Positions 7,789 to 16,444 of a stretch of DNA of 37,422 nucleotides are shown here, piece after piece. Made by a program: the position numbers and the translations under genes. The notes under the pieces were generated by a model. That model worked only from the letters and a program-made list of their open reading frames with translations. It was not told the origin of the DNA and ran no database searches. The DNA comes from Smithella sp. GTDB lineage: Bacteria; Desulfobacterota; Syntrophia; Syntrophales; Smithellaceae. The stretch spans positions 1-37,422 of the forward strand of contig JAAZHX010000052.1 in assembly GCA_012510495.1 (NCBI GenBank), in the 5' to 3' direction. The number at the start of each line of letters is the position of its first letter. The stretch's first letter is position 1.

Positions 7789-10224
7789 TCAGATGGGCTC
7801 AAGCCCCCAGATCTGCCGATTGTACTCGCCGATGGTCCGATCCGCGCTGAAAAATCCAGCGCAGGCCGTGTTGATCACGGCCCTTTTCGTCCAGGCCGGT
7901 TCCTCCGTATAGGCGGCGAGCACCTTATCAAAGGCAACGCGGTAGGCGTCAAAATCGTAGAGGAGAAAGTAGCGGTCGGCGCGGTTATAATCCCCGAACA
8001 ACAGGGAATGATAGATATCCTGAAACTGGTCGGGTGCGACGCCCGGCAGCGTTCCATCCACCAGGCGGGAAACGGCGTCGCGAATATCCTCGTCCTGGTC
8101 AAAGAGATCCTTCGGCCGATAGCTGCCGGCGGTTTCCATCCGGTCAATCTCCCGGGCGCCGGCGCCGAAGATAAAAATATTGTCCGGCCCCACTCTTTCG
8201 AATATCTCAATATTTGCGCCGTCCATGGTTCCGAGCGTCACCGCGCCGTTGAGCATGAATTTCATATTGCCCGTTCCGGACGCTTCGTACCCGGCCGTGG
8301 AAACCTGTTCGCTGATATCGGCCGCGGGAATCAGGCGTTCGGCCAGCGAGACGTTGTAGTTTTCCAGAAACGCGACGCGGATGTTCTCCCGGGTGCGGGG
8401 ATGCGACTCTACCAGGGCGGCCGCGGCGTTGATAAGACGGATGACGTTTTTGGCCCGCCAGTAGGCCGGCGAGGCCTTGGCGGCAAACAAAAATGTCACC
8501 GGCCGGGGCAGCGCATACCCCGCATCGCCGGTAAAGTGATTATACAGGTGGAAGATGTGCAGCACTTTCAAAAGCTGGCGTTTGTATTCATGCATCCTTT
8601 TGGCCTGCACATCAAAAACCGAGTCGGGATCCAGGACAATGCCCTGCTGTTTCATCACCTGTTCGGCCAGACGCAGTTTATTACGGCGCTTGACCTCCGC
8701 GAAATCAGCCAGAAACCGCGGCTTGTCCGCCAGCGGCCTGAGCCGCTCCAGTTCGTTGTAGTCCCGGAGAAATTTATCGCCGATGTGGTCGGCGATAAAC
8801 TTACACAGGTCGGGGTTCGCCGCGGCCAGCCAGCGCCGCTGGGTGATGCCGTTGGTGATGGCCGTGAATTTTCCCGGGAACATTACGTAGAAATCCCGGA
8901 AGGTCCGCGTCTTCAGAATCCGGCCGTGAAGCTGCGAAACGCCGTTGACCCTGTGGCATACCGCCACGCAGAGATTGGCCATACGGACTTCATCGTGGGC
9001 AATAATGGCCAATTGATCAATTTTATCACGATCCTGAGAAAAGGCCTGCCAGAGGCGTCCGTTGAATCGTTCGGAAATTTCGGCGACGATCGCGTAAACG
9101 CGCGGCAGCATCGACCGGAATACATGCTCGGGCCAGGCTGCCAGAGCCTCCTGCATGACCGTGTGATTGGTGTAGTTGAACATGCGGCCGGCCATGGCGT
9201 ATGCGTCGTCCCAGCCCAGCCCCTCTTCGTCAATCAGAATGCGAATCAGCTCGGGAATGGCCAGCGCCGGATGCAGATCGTTGATCTGAACGACGGTTTT
9301 ATCAGGCAGGGTGCGCACGTCGCCGAAGCGCTTCTTGTGTTCGCGGACAATGCACTGCATTGTGGCGGAAGCCAGAAAATAAAACTGACGCAGACGCAGC
9401 ATGCGTCCGGTCATGTGGTCATCCTGGGGATACAGCACCTTGGAAATCGACTCGGCCAGCTCTTTCTGCTTGAGCATGCAGACGAAATCGCCCTTGTTGA
9501 AAGAATGGAGATCAAACGCAGAGGGGCATTCCGCCCTCCATAGCCGGAGCGTCACCGGCGTATGGCTGTCATAGCCGATGACCGGCATATCGTAGGGTAC
9601 CGCGAGCACCGTCTGGTAATTTTCATGCTCGCAGGTCATTCCGCCATCCGTCCACACTTCCTCCACCGTGCCGTCGAAACGCACCTCGATTTGTTCGTCG
9701 CGCCGTTCGATTTCCCAGATATCGCCTTTTGCCGTCCAGGCGTCCGGCACTTCCGTCTGCTGTCCATCGACGATGCGCTGGCGGAACATGCCATATTCAT
9801 AGCGGATGCCATAGCCCGTCACCGGCAGATTCAGCGTGGAAAGCGAATCCAGAAAGCAAGCCGCCAGGCGTCCAAGACCCCCGTTGCCCAGCGCCGCTTC
9901 CATTTCCTGCTCTTCGAGCTTTTCAAAGGGGTAGCCGATTTCCGCCATGACGGTCCGGTACTCGGCAAGCAGACCAAGATTGATCAGGTTGTTCACCAGG
10001 GCTCTTCCCATCAGGAACTCCGCGGAAAGATAGCAGAGCTTTTTGCGCCCCTTCTTTTCAACCGTGTTGTTGGCCCCAACCCCCCGCTCCAGCATGATGT
10101 CGCGGACGCTCATCGCCGTGACCTGAAACATGTCCTCGTCCGAGGCATTTTCCAGCGTACGGCCGTAATGACGTTTTAACTTCCCCTCGATAATGTCTTT
10201 TATTTTTGCAACTCTGTCTTTCAC
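7789..10224 (-). CDS. glgP: Glycogen/starch/alpha-glucan phosphorylase
   Basis: PLP-dependent GT35 enzyme that releases glucose 1-phosphate from the non-reducing ends of glycogen or maltodextrin. Its 811 residues match GlgP/MalP length. Features include KLCYLSAEFLMGR and NLINLGL near the N-terminus, ALGNGGLGRLAACFLDS, INDLHPALAIPEL, and the PLP-lysine region EASGTGNMKFMLNGA around residue 650 followed by GTMDGANIEI. Translation starts at GTG (rc of CAC at 10222-10224), with AAAGGCG shortly upstream. It lies 103 bases after glgA and 21 bases before the GH13 gene. Its product is the substrate of the Pgm encoded downstream. Nothing unusual was seen in the sequence. Confidence 0.97.
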   Translation of the reverse strand: MKDRVAKIKDIIEGKLKRHYGRTLENASDEDMFQVTAMSVRDIMLERGVGANNTVEKKGRKKLCYLSAEFLMGRALVNNLINLGLLAEYRTVMAEIGYPFEKLEEQEMEAALGNGGLGRLAACFLDSLSTLNLPVTGYGIRYEYGMFRQRIVDGQQTEVPDAWTAKGDIWEIERRDEQIEVRFDGTVEEVWTDGGMTCEHENYQTVLAVPYDMPVIGYDSHTPVTLRLWRAECPSAFDLHSFNKGDFVCMLKQKELAESISKVLYPQDDHMTGRMLRLRQFYFLASATMQCIVREHKKRFGDVRTLPDKTVVQINDLHPALAIPELIRILIDEEGLGWDDAYAMAGRMFNYTNHTVMQEALAAWPEHVFRSMLPRVYAIVAEISERFNGRLWQAFSQDRDKIDQLAIIAHDEVRMANLCVAVCHRVNGVSQLHGRILKTRTFRDFYVMFPGKFTAITNGITQRRWLAAANPDLCKFIADHIGDKFLRDYNELERLRPLADKPRFLADFAEVKRRNKLRLAEQVMKQQGIVLDPDSVFDVQAKRMHEYKRQLLKVLHIFHLYNHFTGDAGYALPRPVTFLFAAKASPAYWRAKNVIRLINAAAALVESHPRTRENIRVAFLENYNVSLAERLIPAADISEQVSTAGYEASGTGNMKFMLNGAVTLGTMDGANIEIFERVGPDNIFIFGAGAREIDRMETAGSYRPKDLFDQDEDIRDAVSRLVDGTLPGVAPDQFQDIYHSLLFGDYNRADRYFLLYDFDAYRVAFDKVLAAYTEEPAWTKRAVINTACAGFFSADRTIGEYNRQIWGLEPI

Positions 10225-10327
10225 CTGTTCGCCTTTGCTCCTGGAGTTGGAAGTATGGTCCGCTTCCTTTCAGAATGGAAAATTCCTTATTTTACGAACA
10301 AATGTCTGTCAATAAAAAATCCGCGCC

Positions 10328-11809
10328 TCATTTCCCGGCCGCATCCACATAAATCTTCGCGTAGGCCAGCGCGCTTTTTTGAAAACTCAGATCCCGGCTC
10401 ATCGCCCGAAGGCGAAGCGAGTCCAAACGCTCCCGGTTCTTATAAACCCCCAGGGCGTAGCGAATCGTATGGAGCATGTCGTGCGCGTTGTAATTTTCAA
10501 AAGAGAAACCGTTGCCTTCATCCGAGTATTCATTGTAGGGAAAAACCGTGTCCCGAAGCCCGCCAGTCGCCCGGACAATCGGCAGCGTCCCGTAGCGCAG
10601 CGCGATCATCTGTGAAAGACCGCAGGGCTCGAACAAAGAGGGCATCAGAAAAAAATCGCATCCCGCGTAGATGCGGCGCGCCAGCGGGTCATTGAACTGC
10701 GTCACCCCGACGGCCCTGCCGCCCGTCCGGCGTGCGGCCCCGCGGAAGAAATGCTCATAGGCGGAATCGCCCGTTCCGACGAGCGCGAAACCGGCCCCCT
10801 CCGCAAGAATTTCGTCAAAGACGCGCTGGACCAGATCAATCCCCTTCTGCTTTGTCAGTCGCGTCACCATACCGATGAGAGGAGCGTCACCAGGAAGGTT
10901 GAGGCCGAGCTCGGCAATCAGAGACTCTTTGTTTTTCTGCTTTTCGGAAAGCGACGAGGCGTCATACGGATAAGGAATGGACGGGTCCGACGCAGGATCA
11001 AAGTCGGTGGTGTCAATTCCGTTGAGAATGCCGGTCAGGTCGTCCGCCCGTATGGCTAAAATTCCCTCCAGTCCCTCGCCGTAATAGGCGGTCAGGATCT
11101 CCCGGGCGTAAGTCGGGCTGACCGTAACCAGTTTGTCCGCGAAGACAATGCCTCCTTTTAAGAAATTCGCGTCACCGTGAAATTCGATGTTGTCCGGATG
11201 ATGATAGCGGCTCTCAATCCCCAGCAGATGGGAAGCAAAGCCGAAATGGAAGCGTCCCTGATAACCCAGGTTGTGAATGGCCAGAACGGTGCGGCACCGT
11301 CCCTGCGGCAGGCGGTCATACTGGGTTTTCAGCAGCATGGGTATCATCGCCGTATGCCAGTCATTCACGTGAAGAATCCGGGGCTCAAAACCAATCATTG
11401 GAAGGGCCTCAATGGCCGCCCGCGAGAAGTAGGCGTATTGTTCTCCCTCGAAATTGCCGCCGCAGTAAATGGCATGACCGAAGTAATGCTCGTTGTCGAT
11501 AAAGTAAACCGGGATGCCCTCCCAGTCGTACTGTTCGATGCCCACATACTGGGATCGCCCGCCGATGTCCACGCTGAAACTGACCAAGTGGCGCGCGCGG
11601 TCCCGGTACCGGTCTTTAATGATGCGATGAAACGGCAGCATCAGCCGGGCATCGAATCCCAGTGCTTTCAGCTCTCTCGTCAGGGTTCCGATCACGTCCG
11701 CCAGTCCTCCCGTTTTGGCAAACGGCGCGCATTCCGCCCCGATCATCAGAACCGGAGGCGGAGCCTTCATTTTTTTTTCAGCCGGAGCCTCCTGCAATGC
11801 TCTTTTCAT
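10328..11809 (-). CDS. glgA: Glycogen synthase (ADP-glucose type)
   Basis: GT5 glucosyltransferase that extends alpha-1,4-glucan chains using the ADP-glucose made by GlgC. The N-terminal Rossmann domain carries the ADP-glucose-binding motif KTGGLADV (residues 32-39). HVNDWHTAM and the C-terminal motif PSLFEPCGLSQMIALRYG are also present. The 493 residues are in the usual range (about 470-500), with a short extra N-terminal segment before MKAPPPVLMIGAE. Its ATG overlaps the glgB stop in the arrangement ATGA, which suggests translational coupling; AAGGG lies in the end of glgB at suitable spacing. A start at residue 14 is possible but has no better ribosome binding site. Confidence 0.97.
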   Translation of the reverse strand: MKRALQEAPAEKKMKAPPPVLMIGAECAPFAKTGGLADVIGTLTRELKALGFDARLMLPFHRIIKDRYRDRARHLVSFSVDIGGRSQYVGIEQYDWEGIPVYFIDNEHYFGHAIYCGGNFEGEQYAYFSRAAIEALPMIGFEPRILHVNDWHTAMIPMLLKTQYDRLPQGRCRTVLAIHNLGYQGRFHFGFASHLLGIESRYHHPDNIEFHGDANFLKGGIVFADKLVTVSPTYAREILTAYYGEGLEGILAIRADDLTGILNGIDTTDFDPASDPSIPYPYDASSLSEKQKNKESLIAELGLNLPGDAPLIGMVTRLTKQKGIDLVQRVFDEILAEGAGFALVGTGDSAYEHFFRGAARRTGGRAVGVTQFNDPLARRIYAGCDFFLMPSLFEPCGLSQMIALRYGTLPIVRATGGLRDTVFPYNEYSDEGNGFSFENYNAHDMLHTIRYALGVYKNRERLDSLRLRAMSRDLSFQKSALAYAKIYVDAAGK

Positions 11810-13713
11810 TTCAAACCCTTTTCACGTGAATCCAATTCAAAATAAACGGCCGCAAGCGGCGGCAGGTCAATGGCCGCCCGATACGGGTAGCCTTCAAAAT
11901 CTTTATGGACGGCTTGAATGAACCGCGCCGCGCCGCGCCCGCTTCCTCCGAACCTCACCTCGTCGCTGCTGAATACCTCCCGCAGCGTTCCCCCGCACGG
12001 CAACCCGACCACAAACCGCTCCACCGGCGCCGGCGTAAAGTTGAAGGCGCACACACAGACCTCTTCGGGGCGCGCGCCACGCCGCAGAAAACTCACACAG
12101 CTCTGCTTTGCATTGTTTACATTGAGCCAGGCAAACCCGTCCCACCCGTCGTCGATTTCGTAGAGCGCCGGAGAGCCGGTATAAAAAGCATTCAACGCCT
12201 TCACATACTGCCGCATCTGGCCGTGCCTTTCATAGTCAATGAGAAACCAGTCGAGTTCTTTCCGGTAGTCCCATTCGATGAATTGTCCGAACTCGCCGCC
12301 CATAAACAACAGTTTTTTCCCGGGATGCGCATACATGAAGCCCAGCAGCACGCGCAGCGACGCGAATTTCCCGTCGTAGGCGCCGACCATCTTGTCGAGC
12401 AGGGATTTTTTACCGTGAACCACCTCGTCGTGAGAATATGGCAATATGAAGTTCTCGGAAAACGCATAGTGCATGGAAAACGTCAGCTTGTCATGGTGAT
12501 TCTGCCGAAAGAAGGGATCCATCGACATATAGGCCAGCGTATCATGCATAAAGCCCATGTTCCACTTGAACATAAAGCCCAGTCCGCCGTCATAGGGCGG
12601 CTTGGTGATCATCGGATACGCCGTCGATTCTTCCGCGACGGTCATGACGCCGGGGTACCGCGTCAGGATCACGGCATTGAGCTTTCGCAGAAAAGCCACA
12701 GCGGAGCGGTCAATGTTGCCTCCGTCTCCGTTGGGAACATACTCGCCCGGATTGCGGGCGTAATCCAGGTAGAGCATCGACGTGACCGCATCCACCCGGA
12801 TGCCGTCGATGTGGTACACGTCAAAAAAGAACATGGCGCTGGAAACCAGGAAACTGACGACCTCCGGACTGGCGTAGTTGAAAATCAGCGTTCCCCACTG
12901 CGGGTGGTCGGACTGCATCGGGTTCTGATGCTCGTAGAGACAGGTGCCGTCAAAACGCGCCAGACCGTGTTCGTCCCGGGGAAAATGAGCGGGCACCCAG
13001 TCCATGATCACGCCGATACCTTTGTCGTGCATGACATCGACAAAATACATGAAATCCTGCGGCGTCCCGTAGCGGCTGGTCACCGCGTAAAAACCGGTCA
13101 CCTGATACCCCCAGGAATCGTCCAGCGGATATTCGGTAACCGGCATGATCTCCACATGCGTGAAGCCCATCTCCACCAGATACTCGGAAAGCTCGTCAGC
13201 GATCTCACGAAGATTCGCGAAGGCATACCCCTCGCGTTTTCGCCACGAACCGATGTGCATTTCGTAAATGGCGACCGGCCGGTTCAGAAGGTTCTGGCGG
13301 AAACGCCGCTCCAGAAATTCCGCGTCGCGCCAATCGTATCCGCCGAGGCTCCAGACCTTTGAGGCGTTCGCCGGGCGAACTTCGGCATGAAAGGCAAACG
13401 GATCCGCCTTGAGCACCGTCTTCCCGTCACAGCCGGAAATTGCATACTTGTAGATGTCCCCGTCGCGAAGACCGGGGATGAAAGCGGCGAACACGCCGGT
13501 AGCGAGCCTGTCCATCCGATTTCTGGAGGCATCCCAGCCGTTGAAGTCCCCGACGACGCTGACCTTCCGCGCGTTGGGCGCCCAGACCAGAAACCGGTGC
13601 ATATCCAGCGCGTCCACACGATGGCAGCCGAAGGTCGCGTAAGCCTGCTGCGCCTCTCCCATGTTGAAAAGATAAATCTCTTCCGCGTTGATGTATTGCC
13701 GATTGTTTTTCAT
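11806..13713 (-). CDS. glgB: 1,4-alpha-glucan branching enzyme
   Basis: GH13 enzyme that forms alpha-1,6 branches in glycogen. Of the 635 residues, 25-115 are a CBM48-like domain (FLVWAPNARKVSVVGDFNGWD at 41-61). The barrel has MDWVPAHFP (237-245), GIRVDAV with nucleophile Asp308, TVAEEST with acid/base Glu361, and YSHDEVVHGKKS with Asp429. The frame is open for 58 more codons upstream, but those residues overlap malQ and look unlike the family. MKNNRQYINAEEIYLFN is the natural start, five bases after the malQ stop, with GGCGGTAAAGG as ribosome binding site. It is 4-base coupled to glgA downstream. Confidence 0.96.
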   Translation of the reverse strand: MKNNRQYINAEEIYLFNMGEAQQAYATFGCHRVDALDMHRFLVWAPNARKVSVVGDFNGWDASRNRMDRLATGVFAAFIPGLRDGDIYKYAISGCDGKTVLKADPFAFHAEVRPANASKVWSLGGYDWRDAEFLERRFRQNLLNRPVAIYEMHIGSWRKREGYAFANLREIADELSEYLVEMGFTHVEIMPVTEYPLDDSWGYQVTGFYAVTSRYGTPQDFMYFVDVMHDKGIGVIMDWVPAHFPRDEHGLARFDGTCLYEHQNPMQSDHPQWGTLIFNYASPEVVSFLVSSAMFFFDVYHIDGIRVDAVTSMLYLDYARNPGEYVPNGDGGNIDRSAVAFLRKLNAVILTRYPGVMTVAEESTAYPMITKPPYDGGLGFMFKWNMGFMHDTLAYMSMDPFFRQNHHDKLTFSMHYAFSENFILPYSHDEVVHGKKSLLDKMVGAYDGKFASLRVLLGFMYAHPGKKLLFMGGEFGQFIEWDYRKELDWFLIDYERHGQMRQYVKALNAFYTGSPALYEIDDGWDGFAWLNVNNAKQSCVSFLRRGARPEEVCVCAFNFTPAPVERFVVGLPCGGTLREVFSSDEVRFGGSGRGAARFIQAVHKDFEGYPYRAAIDLPPLAAVYFELDSREKGLK

Positions 13714-13718
13714 CGCCT

Positions 13719-15203
13719 TTACCGCCGCCTGCCGAACAATTTTGTCAGGCCGTCCAGTTTCCGTGAAAGGTCGCCGTCCAACCCCTCCGCCGTCAGACGC
13801 CACCGCCAGTTTCCCTGCGATGTCTGCGGCCGGTTCATGCGCGCCGACGACGGCAGTCCGAGCACGTCCTGCATCGGGAAAATGCAAACATCGGCCACGG
13901 AGCTCATGGCCAGTCGAATCAACTGCCAGTGAATCCGCTCTTCGTCGATGCCGTCCAGGTAGGCATCCAAAAAAGTCCGTTCGTCCACTCCGAGACCCCG
14001 GTACCAGCCAACGGTTGTGTCGTTATCATGCGTGCCTGTATAAACGACGCAGTTCTTCTCATACCGGTGCGGCAGATAAATGCTTTCTCCGTCCGGTGAA
14101 AAAGCAAAATGAAGCACTTTCAAACCGGGAAAACCCGTCGCACGAAGCAGATCGAAAACCTCCGGCGTCAGGTATCCCAGATCTTCCGCAATCAGGGGCA
14201 GCTCGCCTGTCGTTTTCTTCAGACGGTGGAAAAAATCCATGCCCGGACCGGGAAGCCATTGCCCCGATTCGGCGGTCCTGGCGTCGGCGGGAACTGCCCA
14301 ATAGGCTTCGAAGGCGCGGAAATGATCGATGCGCAGGTAATCATACAGGGATATCTGATGAGCGATCCTTTGAATCCACCACGCATACCCCGTTTCCCTC
14401 AGGCTTTCCCAGTCGTAAATCGGATTTCCCCAGAGCTGCCCCGTTGCCGAAAAGTAGTCCGGCGGGCAGCCCGCGACTCGGCCCTGCCGATCCAGAATGT
14501 CGCGTCCGACCCAGGCGTCCGCGCTGTCCTGCGCCATGTAGATCGGCATATCGCCGGTGACGCTGATCCCTCTGTCGCCGGCATATTTTTTGAGCGCGTC
14601 CCACTGACGGAAGAAAAGGCACTGAACGAAAATATGATAATCGATCTGCTCTTTGAGGCGGACCGCTGCTTCCTTCAGGGCGGCCGGGTCCCGCAGGGCC
14701 AGCGCTTCCGGCCATTGATCGAAAGGCTTCATTTCGTATTCGCCCTTCAGCGCCATGTAAAGCGCGTAGTCCTGAATCCAGAACCGATGACGTTTTTGAA
14801 AGACGCGCAGATCATCGGCCAGCCGCCCGGCGCCGTGGCGGAAAGCCAGTTGGAGCACCTGATGCCTGCCTACGTATTGCGCGTAATAATCCACGGAATC
14901 CGGATCACCCGCAAAAAGATTTTCACACAGATCCAATGTCTCGCGGGGCAGCAATCCCTCCTGATGCAGATCCTCCAAATCGATAAAATACGGATTGCCC
15001 GCAAAGGCGCTGAACGCCTGATATGGAGAATCGCCGAAACCCGTCGGTGCGAGGGGCAGAATCTGCCAGTAAGTCTGCCCGCTTTGCCCAAGCCAATCGA
15101 CAAATTTTCGCGCGCCCTCCCCGAGCGTTCCGATGCCGAACCGTCCGGGCAGCGAGGAAATACTCAACAGTATGCCGCTTCCTCTTTTCATGCGCGGCAT
15201 CAT
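13719..15203 (-). CDS. malQ: 4-alpha-glucanotransferase (amylomaltase)
   Basis: GH77 enzyme that moves maltosyl and longer units between maltodextrins, giving GlgP chains long enough to attack. The start used gives 494 residues. It shows RGSGILLSISSLPG at the N-terminus, GDSPYQAFSAFAGNP (57-71), GDMPIYMAQDSADAW (217-231), RIDHFRAF with nucleophile Asp293, LIAEDLG with Glu340 and TGTHDNDTTVGW with Asp393. The start is ambiguous among Met codons at 15203, 15200 and 15191. AAGGAT lies 11 bases before 15203, and no better site precedes the others. The open frame continues to 15263, but those residues look non-native. It is the first gene of the malQ-glgB-glgA-glgP-GH13-pgm operon. Confidence 0.94.
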   Translation of the reverse strand: MMPRMKRGSGILLSISSLPGRFGIGTLGEGARKFVDWLGQSGQTYWQILPLAPTGFGDSPYQAFSAFAGNPYFIDLEDLHQEGLLPRETLDLCENLFAGDPDSVDYYAQYVGRHQVLQLAFRHGAGRLADDLRVFQKRHRFWIQDYALYMALKGEYEMKPFDQWPEALALRDPAALKEAAVRLKEQIDYHIFVQCLFFRQWDALKKYAGDRGISVTGDMPIYMAQDSADAWVGRDILDRQGRVAGCPPDYFSATGQLWGNPIYDWESLRETGYAWWIQRIAHQISLYDYLRIDHFRAFEAYWAVPADARTAESGQWLPGPGMDFFHRLKKTTGELPLIAEDLGYLTPEVFDLLRATGFPGLKVLHFAFSPDGESIYLPHRYEKNCVVYTGTHDNDTTVGWYRGLGVDERTFLDAYLDGIDEERIHWQLIRLAMSSVADVCIFPMQDVLGLPSSARMNRPQTSQGNWRWRLTAEGLDGDLSRKLDGLTKLFGRRR

Positions 15204-15272
15204 ACACGAGTTTATCCTTCGTGGCCACTGGAATCGAAGACGAAAAAAAAGCTGAACTCTCAAATGACATGT

Positions 15273-15300
15273 GTTACATAAAACGTGAATTTGTTGTCAA
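15273..15300 (-). promoter_or_regulatory. Sigma70-like promoter for the malQ/glgB operon
   Basis: On the minus strand a perfect -35 TTGACA (15295-15300) is followed after 16 bases by TGTAAC (15273-15278; four of six matches to TATAAT). It would start transcription about 60 bases before malQ, inside the only sizeable gap upstream of the operon. The divergent P1-family gene starts at 15394, so plus-strand control elements must share this 190-base gap; none was clear. Confidence 0.45.
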
Positions 15301-15393
15301 ATAACAGGTTAATATTTCAGCATTGGATCGCGACAGGATCAGGATGCTGAGGGGCCGGGGAATTTCTAAAAAAACAACCGGGGAGAACTTCAG

Positions 15394-16407
15394 ATGCCGA
15401 AAACAGGCAGGCACAATTCTTTGGTCGATGTTGAGGGAATTTTGGTCGGTCACTTCACCAGCCGGAAATACGCAAGCGGCGTCACCGCGATCATCAGCCC
15501 GGAGGGAGCGACGGCCGGCGTGGATGTTCGCGGCTCCGCCCCGGGAACCCGCGAAACGGACCTGCTTCAGCCCATGAACCTGGTGGAACAAGTTCAGGCG
15601 GTGGTGTTGACCGGCGGATCCGTCTATGGCCTGGCAACGGCTGACGGCGTCGTGCGCCGGCTCGAAAAGAAAGGTTGGGGATTCCCGCTGCAGGATGGCC
15701 ACGTGGCGCCCATTGTGCCGGCGGCCGCGCTCTTTGACCTGGGCCGGGGAAAGCAGTTCGTTCCTCCAATCGGTCCAAAATGGGGAGCGGCAGCGTGCAG
15801 CTCCGCAGGCAAAGGAGTCTTTCCCCTCGGGTCCGTCGGCGCGGGAACGGGCGCCATGGCCGGAGGGATCAAAGGCGGCCTGGGAACGGCCAGCGAAGTC
15901 CTGTCCTCGGGAATCATCGTCGCGGCGATTGTTGCCGTGAACTCCCTGGGCTCCGTCATTGATCCCGCGACGGGACGCTTCTGGGAAATCCGTCAGGAAA
16001 TTGAATCCGAATTCGGAGACCTCGGGAAGCGCGCGGTGAAGCTGCCCCCGCCACCCGTGGCTTCCGCGGGACAAAACACGACCATCGGAGTTGTCGCAAC
16101 CAATGCCGTTCTGACTAAAGCACAGGCGCAAAAGATTGCCCAGATGGCCCACGACGGCTTTGCCCGCGCCATACGCCCGTCACACACGATGTTTGACGGA
16201 GACACGATATTTTGTCTTGGAACCAACAAGCGGAAACTGCCGGCGACCCGTGGATTTTTCGCATCTCCGGCGGCGGAAATGCTAACCGAAATGGGACGCA
16301 GCGCAGCGGATTGCATGACCCGTGCCATAACCCGGGGAATCCTGGAGGCAACCAGCCTTTGCGGCATCAGGGCCTTTCGGGATCTGGACGCGCGCGGGAA
16401 TTCTTAA
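15394..16407 (+). CDS. P1-family (S58, DmpA/NylC-like) self-processing amidohydrolase
   Basis: N-terminal-nucleophile hydrolase of the DmpA/BapA/NylC type, 337 residues. These proteins cut their own chain to expose a Ser or Thr nucleophile and then hydrolyse N-terminal D- or L-amino acids, beta-peptides or amide oligomers. Family signatures are the N-terminal VDVEGILVGH, GVDVRGSAPGTRETDLL (42-58), VVLTGGSVYGLA (70-81), GTGAMAGGIKGGLGTAS and QNTTIGVVATNA. The expected cleavage site is Asn228/Thr229, by analogy with the Asn/Thr site recalled for nylon oligomer hydrolase NylC. No signal peptide is visible. GGGGAG lies eight bases before the ATG. The true substrate cannot be told from sequence. 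It runs in the same direction as the AsmA-like gene, 37 bases apart. Confidence 0.92.
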   Translation: MPKTGRHNSLVDVEGILVGHFTSRKYASGVTAIISPEGATAGVDVRGSAPGTRETDLLQPMNLVEQVQAVVLTGGSVYGLATADGVVRRLEKKGWGFPLQDGHVAPIVPAAALFDLGRGKQFVPPIGPKWGAAACSSAGKGVFPLGSVGAGTGAMAGGIKGGLGTASEVLSSGIIVAAIVAVNSLGSVIDPATGRFWEIRQEIESEFGDLGKRAVKLPPPPVASAGQNTTIGVVATNAVLTKAQAQKIAQMAHDGFARAIRPSHTMFDGDTIFCLGTNKRKLPATRGFFASPAAEMLTEMGRSAADCMTRAITRGILEATSLCGIRAFRDLDARGNS

Positions 16408-16444
16408 CGCTTTGCGATCAAATACAATCTAAAAAGGCTTCTGT

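Noticed and set aside
7594-9543. Open frame of about 650 codons on the plus strand over glgP
   Set aside because: It is antisense to a complete glgP and its composition is typical of a complementary-strand shadow.
10284-10312. Promoter between glgA and glgP (TTGACA at 10307-10312 on the minus strand)
   Set aside because: The -35 is perfect, but no acceptable -10 lies at 15-19 bases; the only good one (TAAAAT) is 12 bases away.
13714-13887. Longer N-terminus for GlgB
   Set aside because: The extra 58 residues overlap malQ, resemble no branching enzyme, and a proper start with ribosome binding site exists at 13713.
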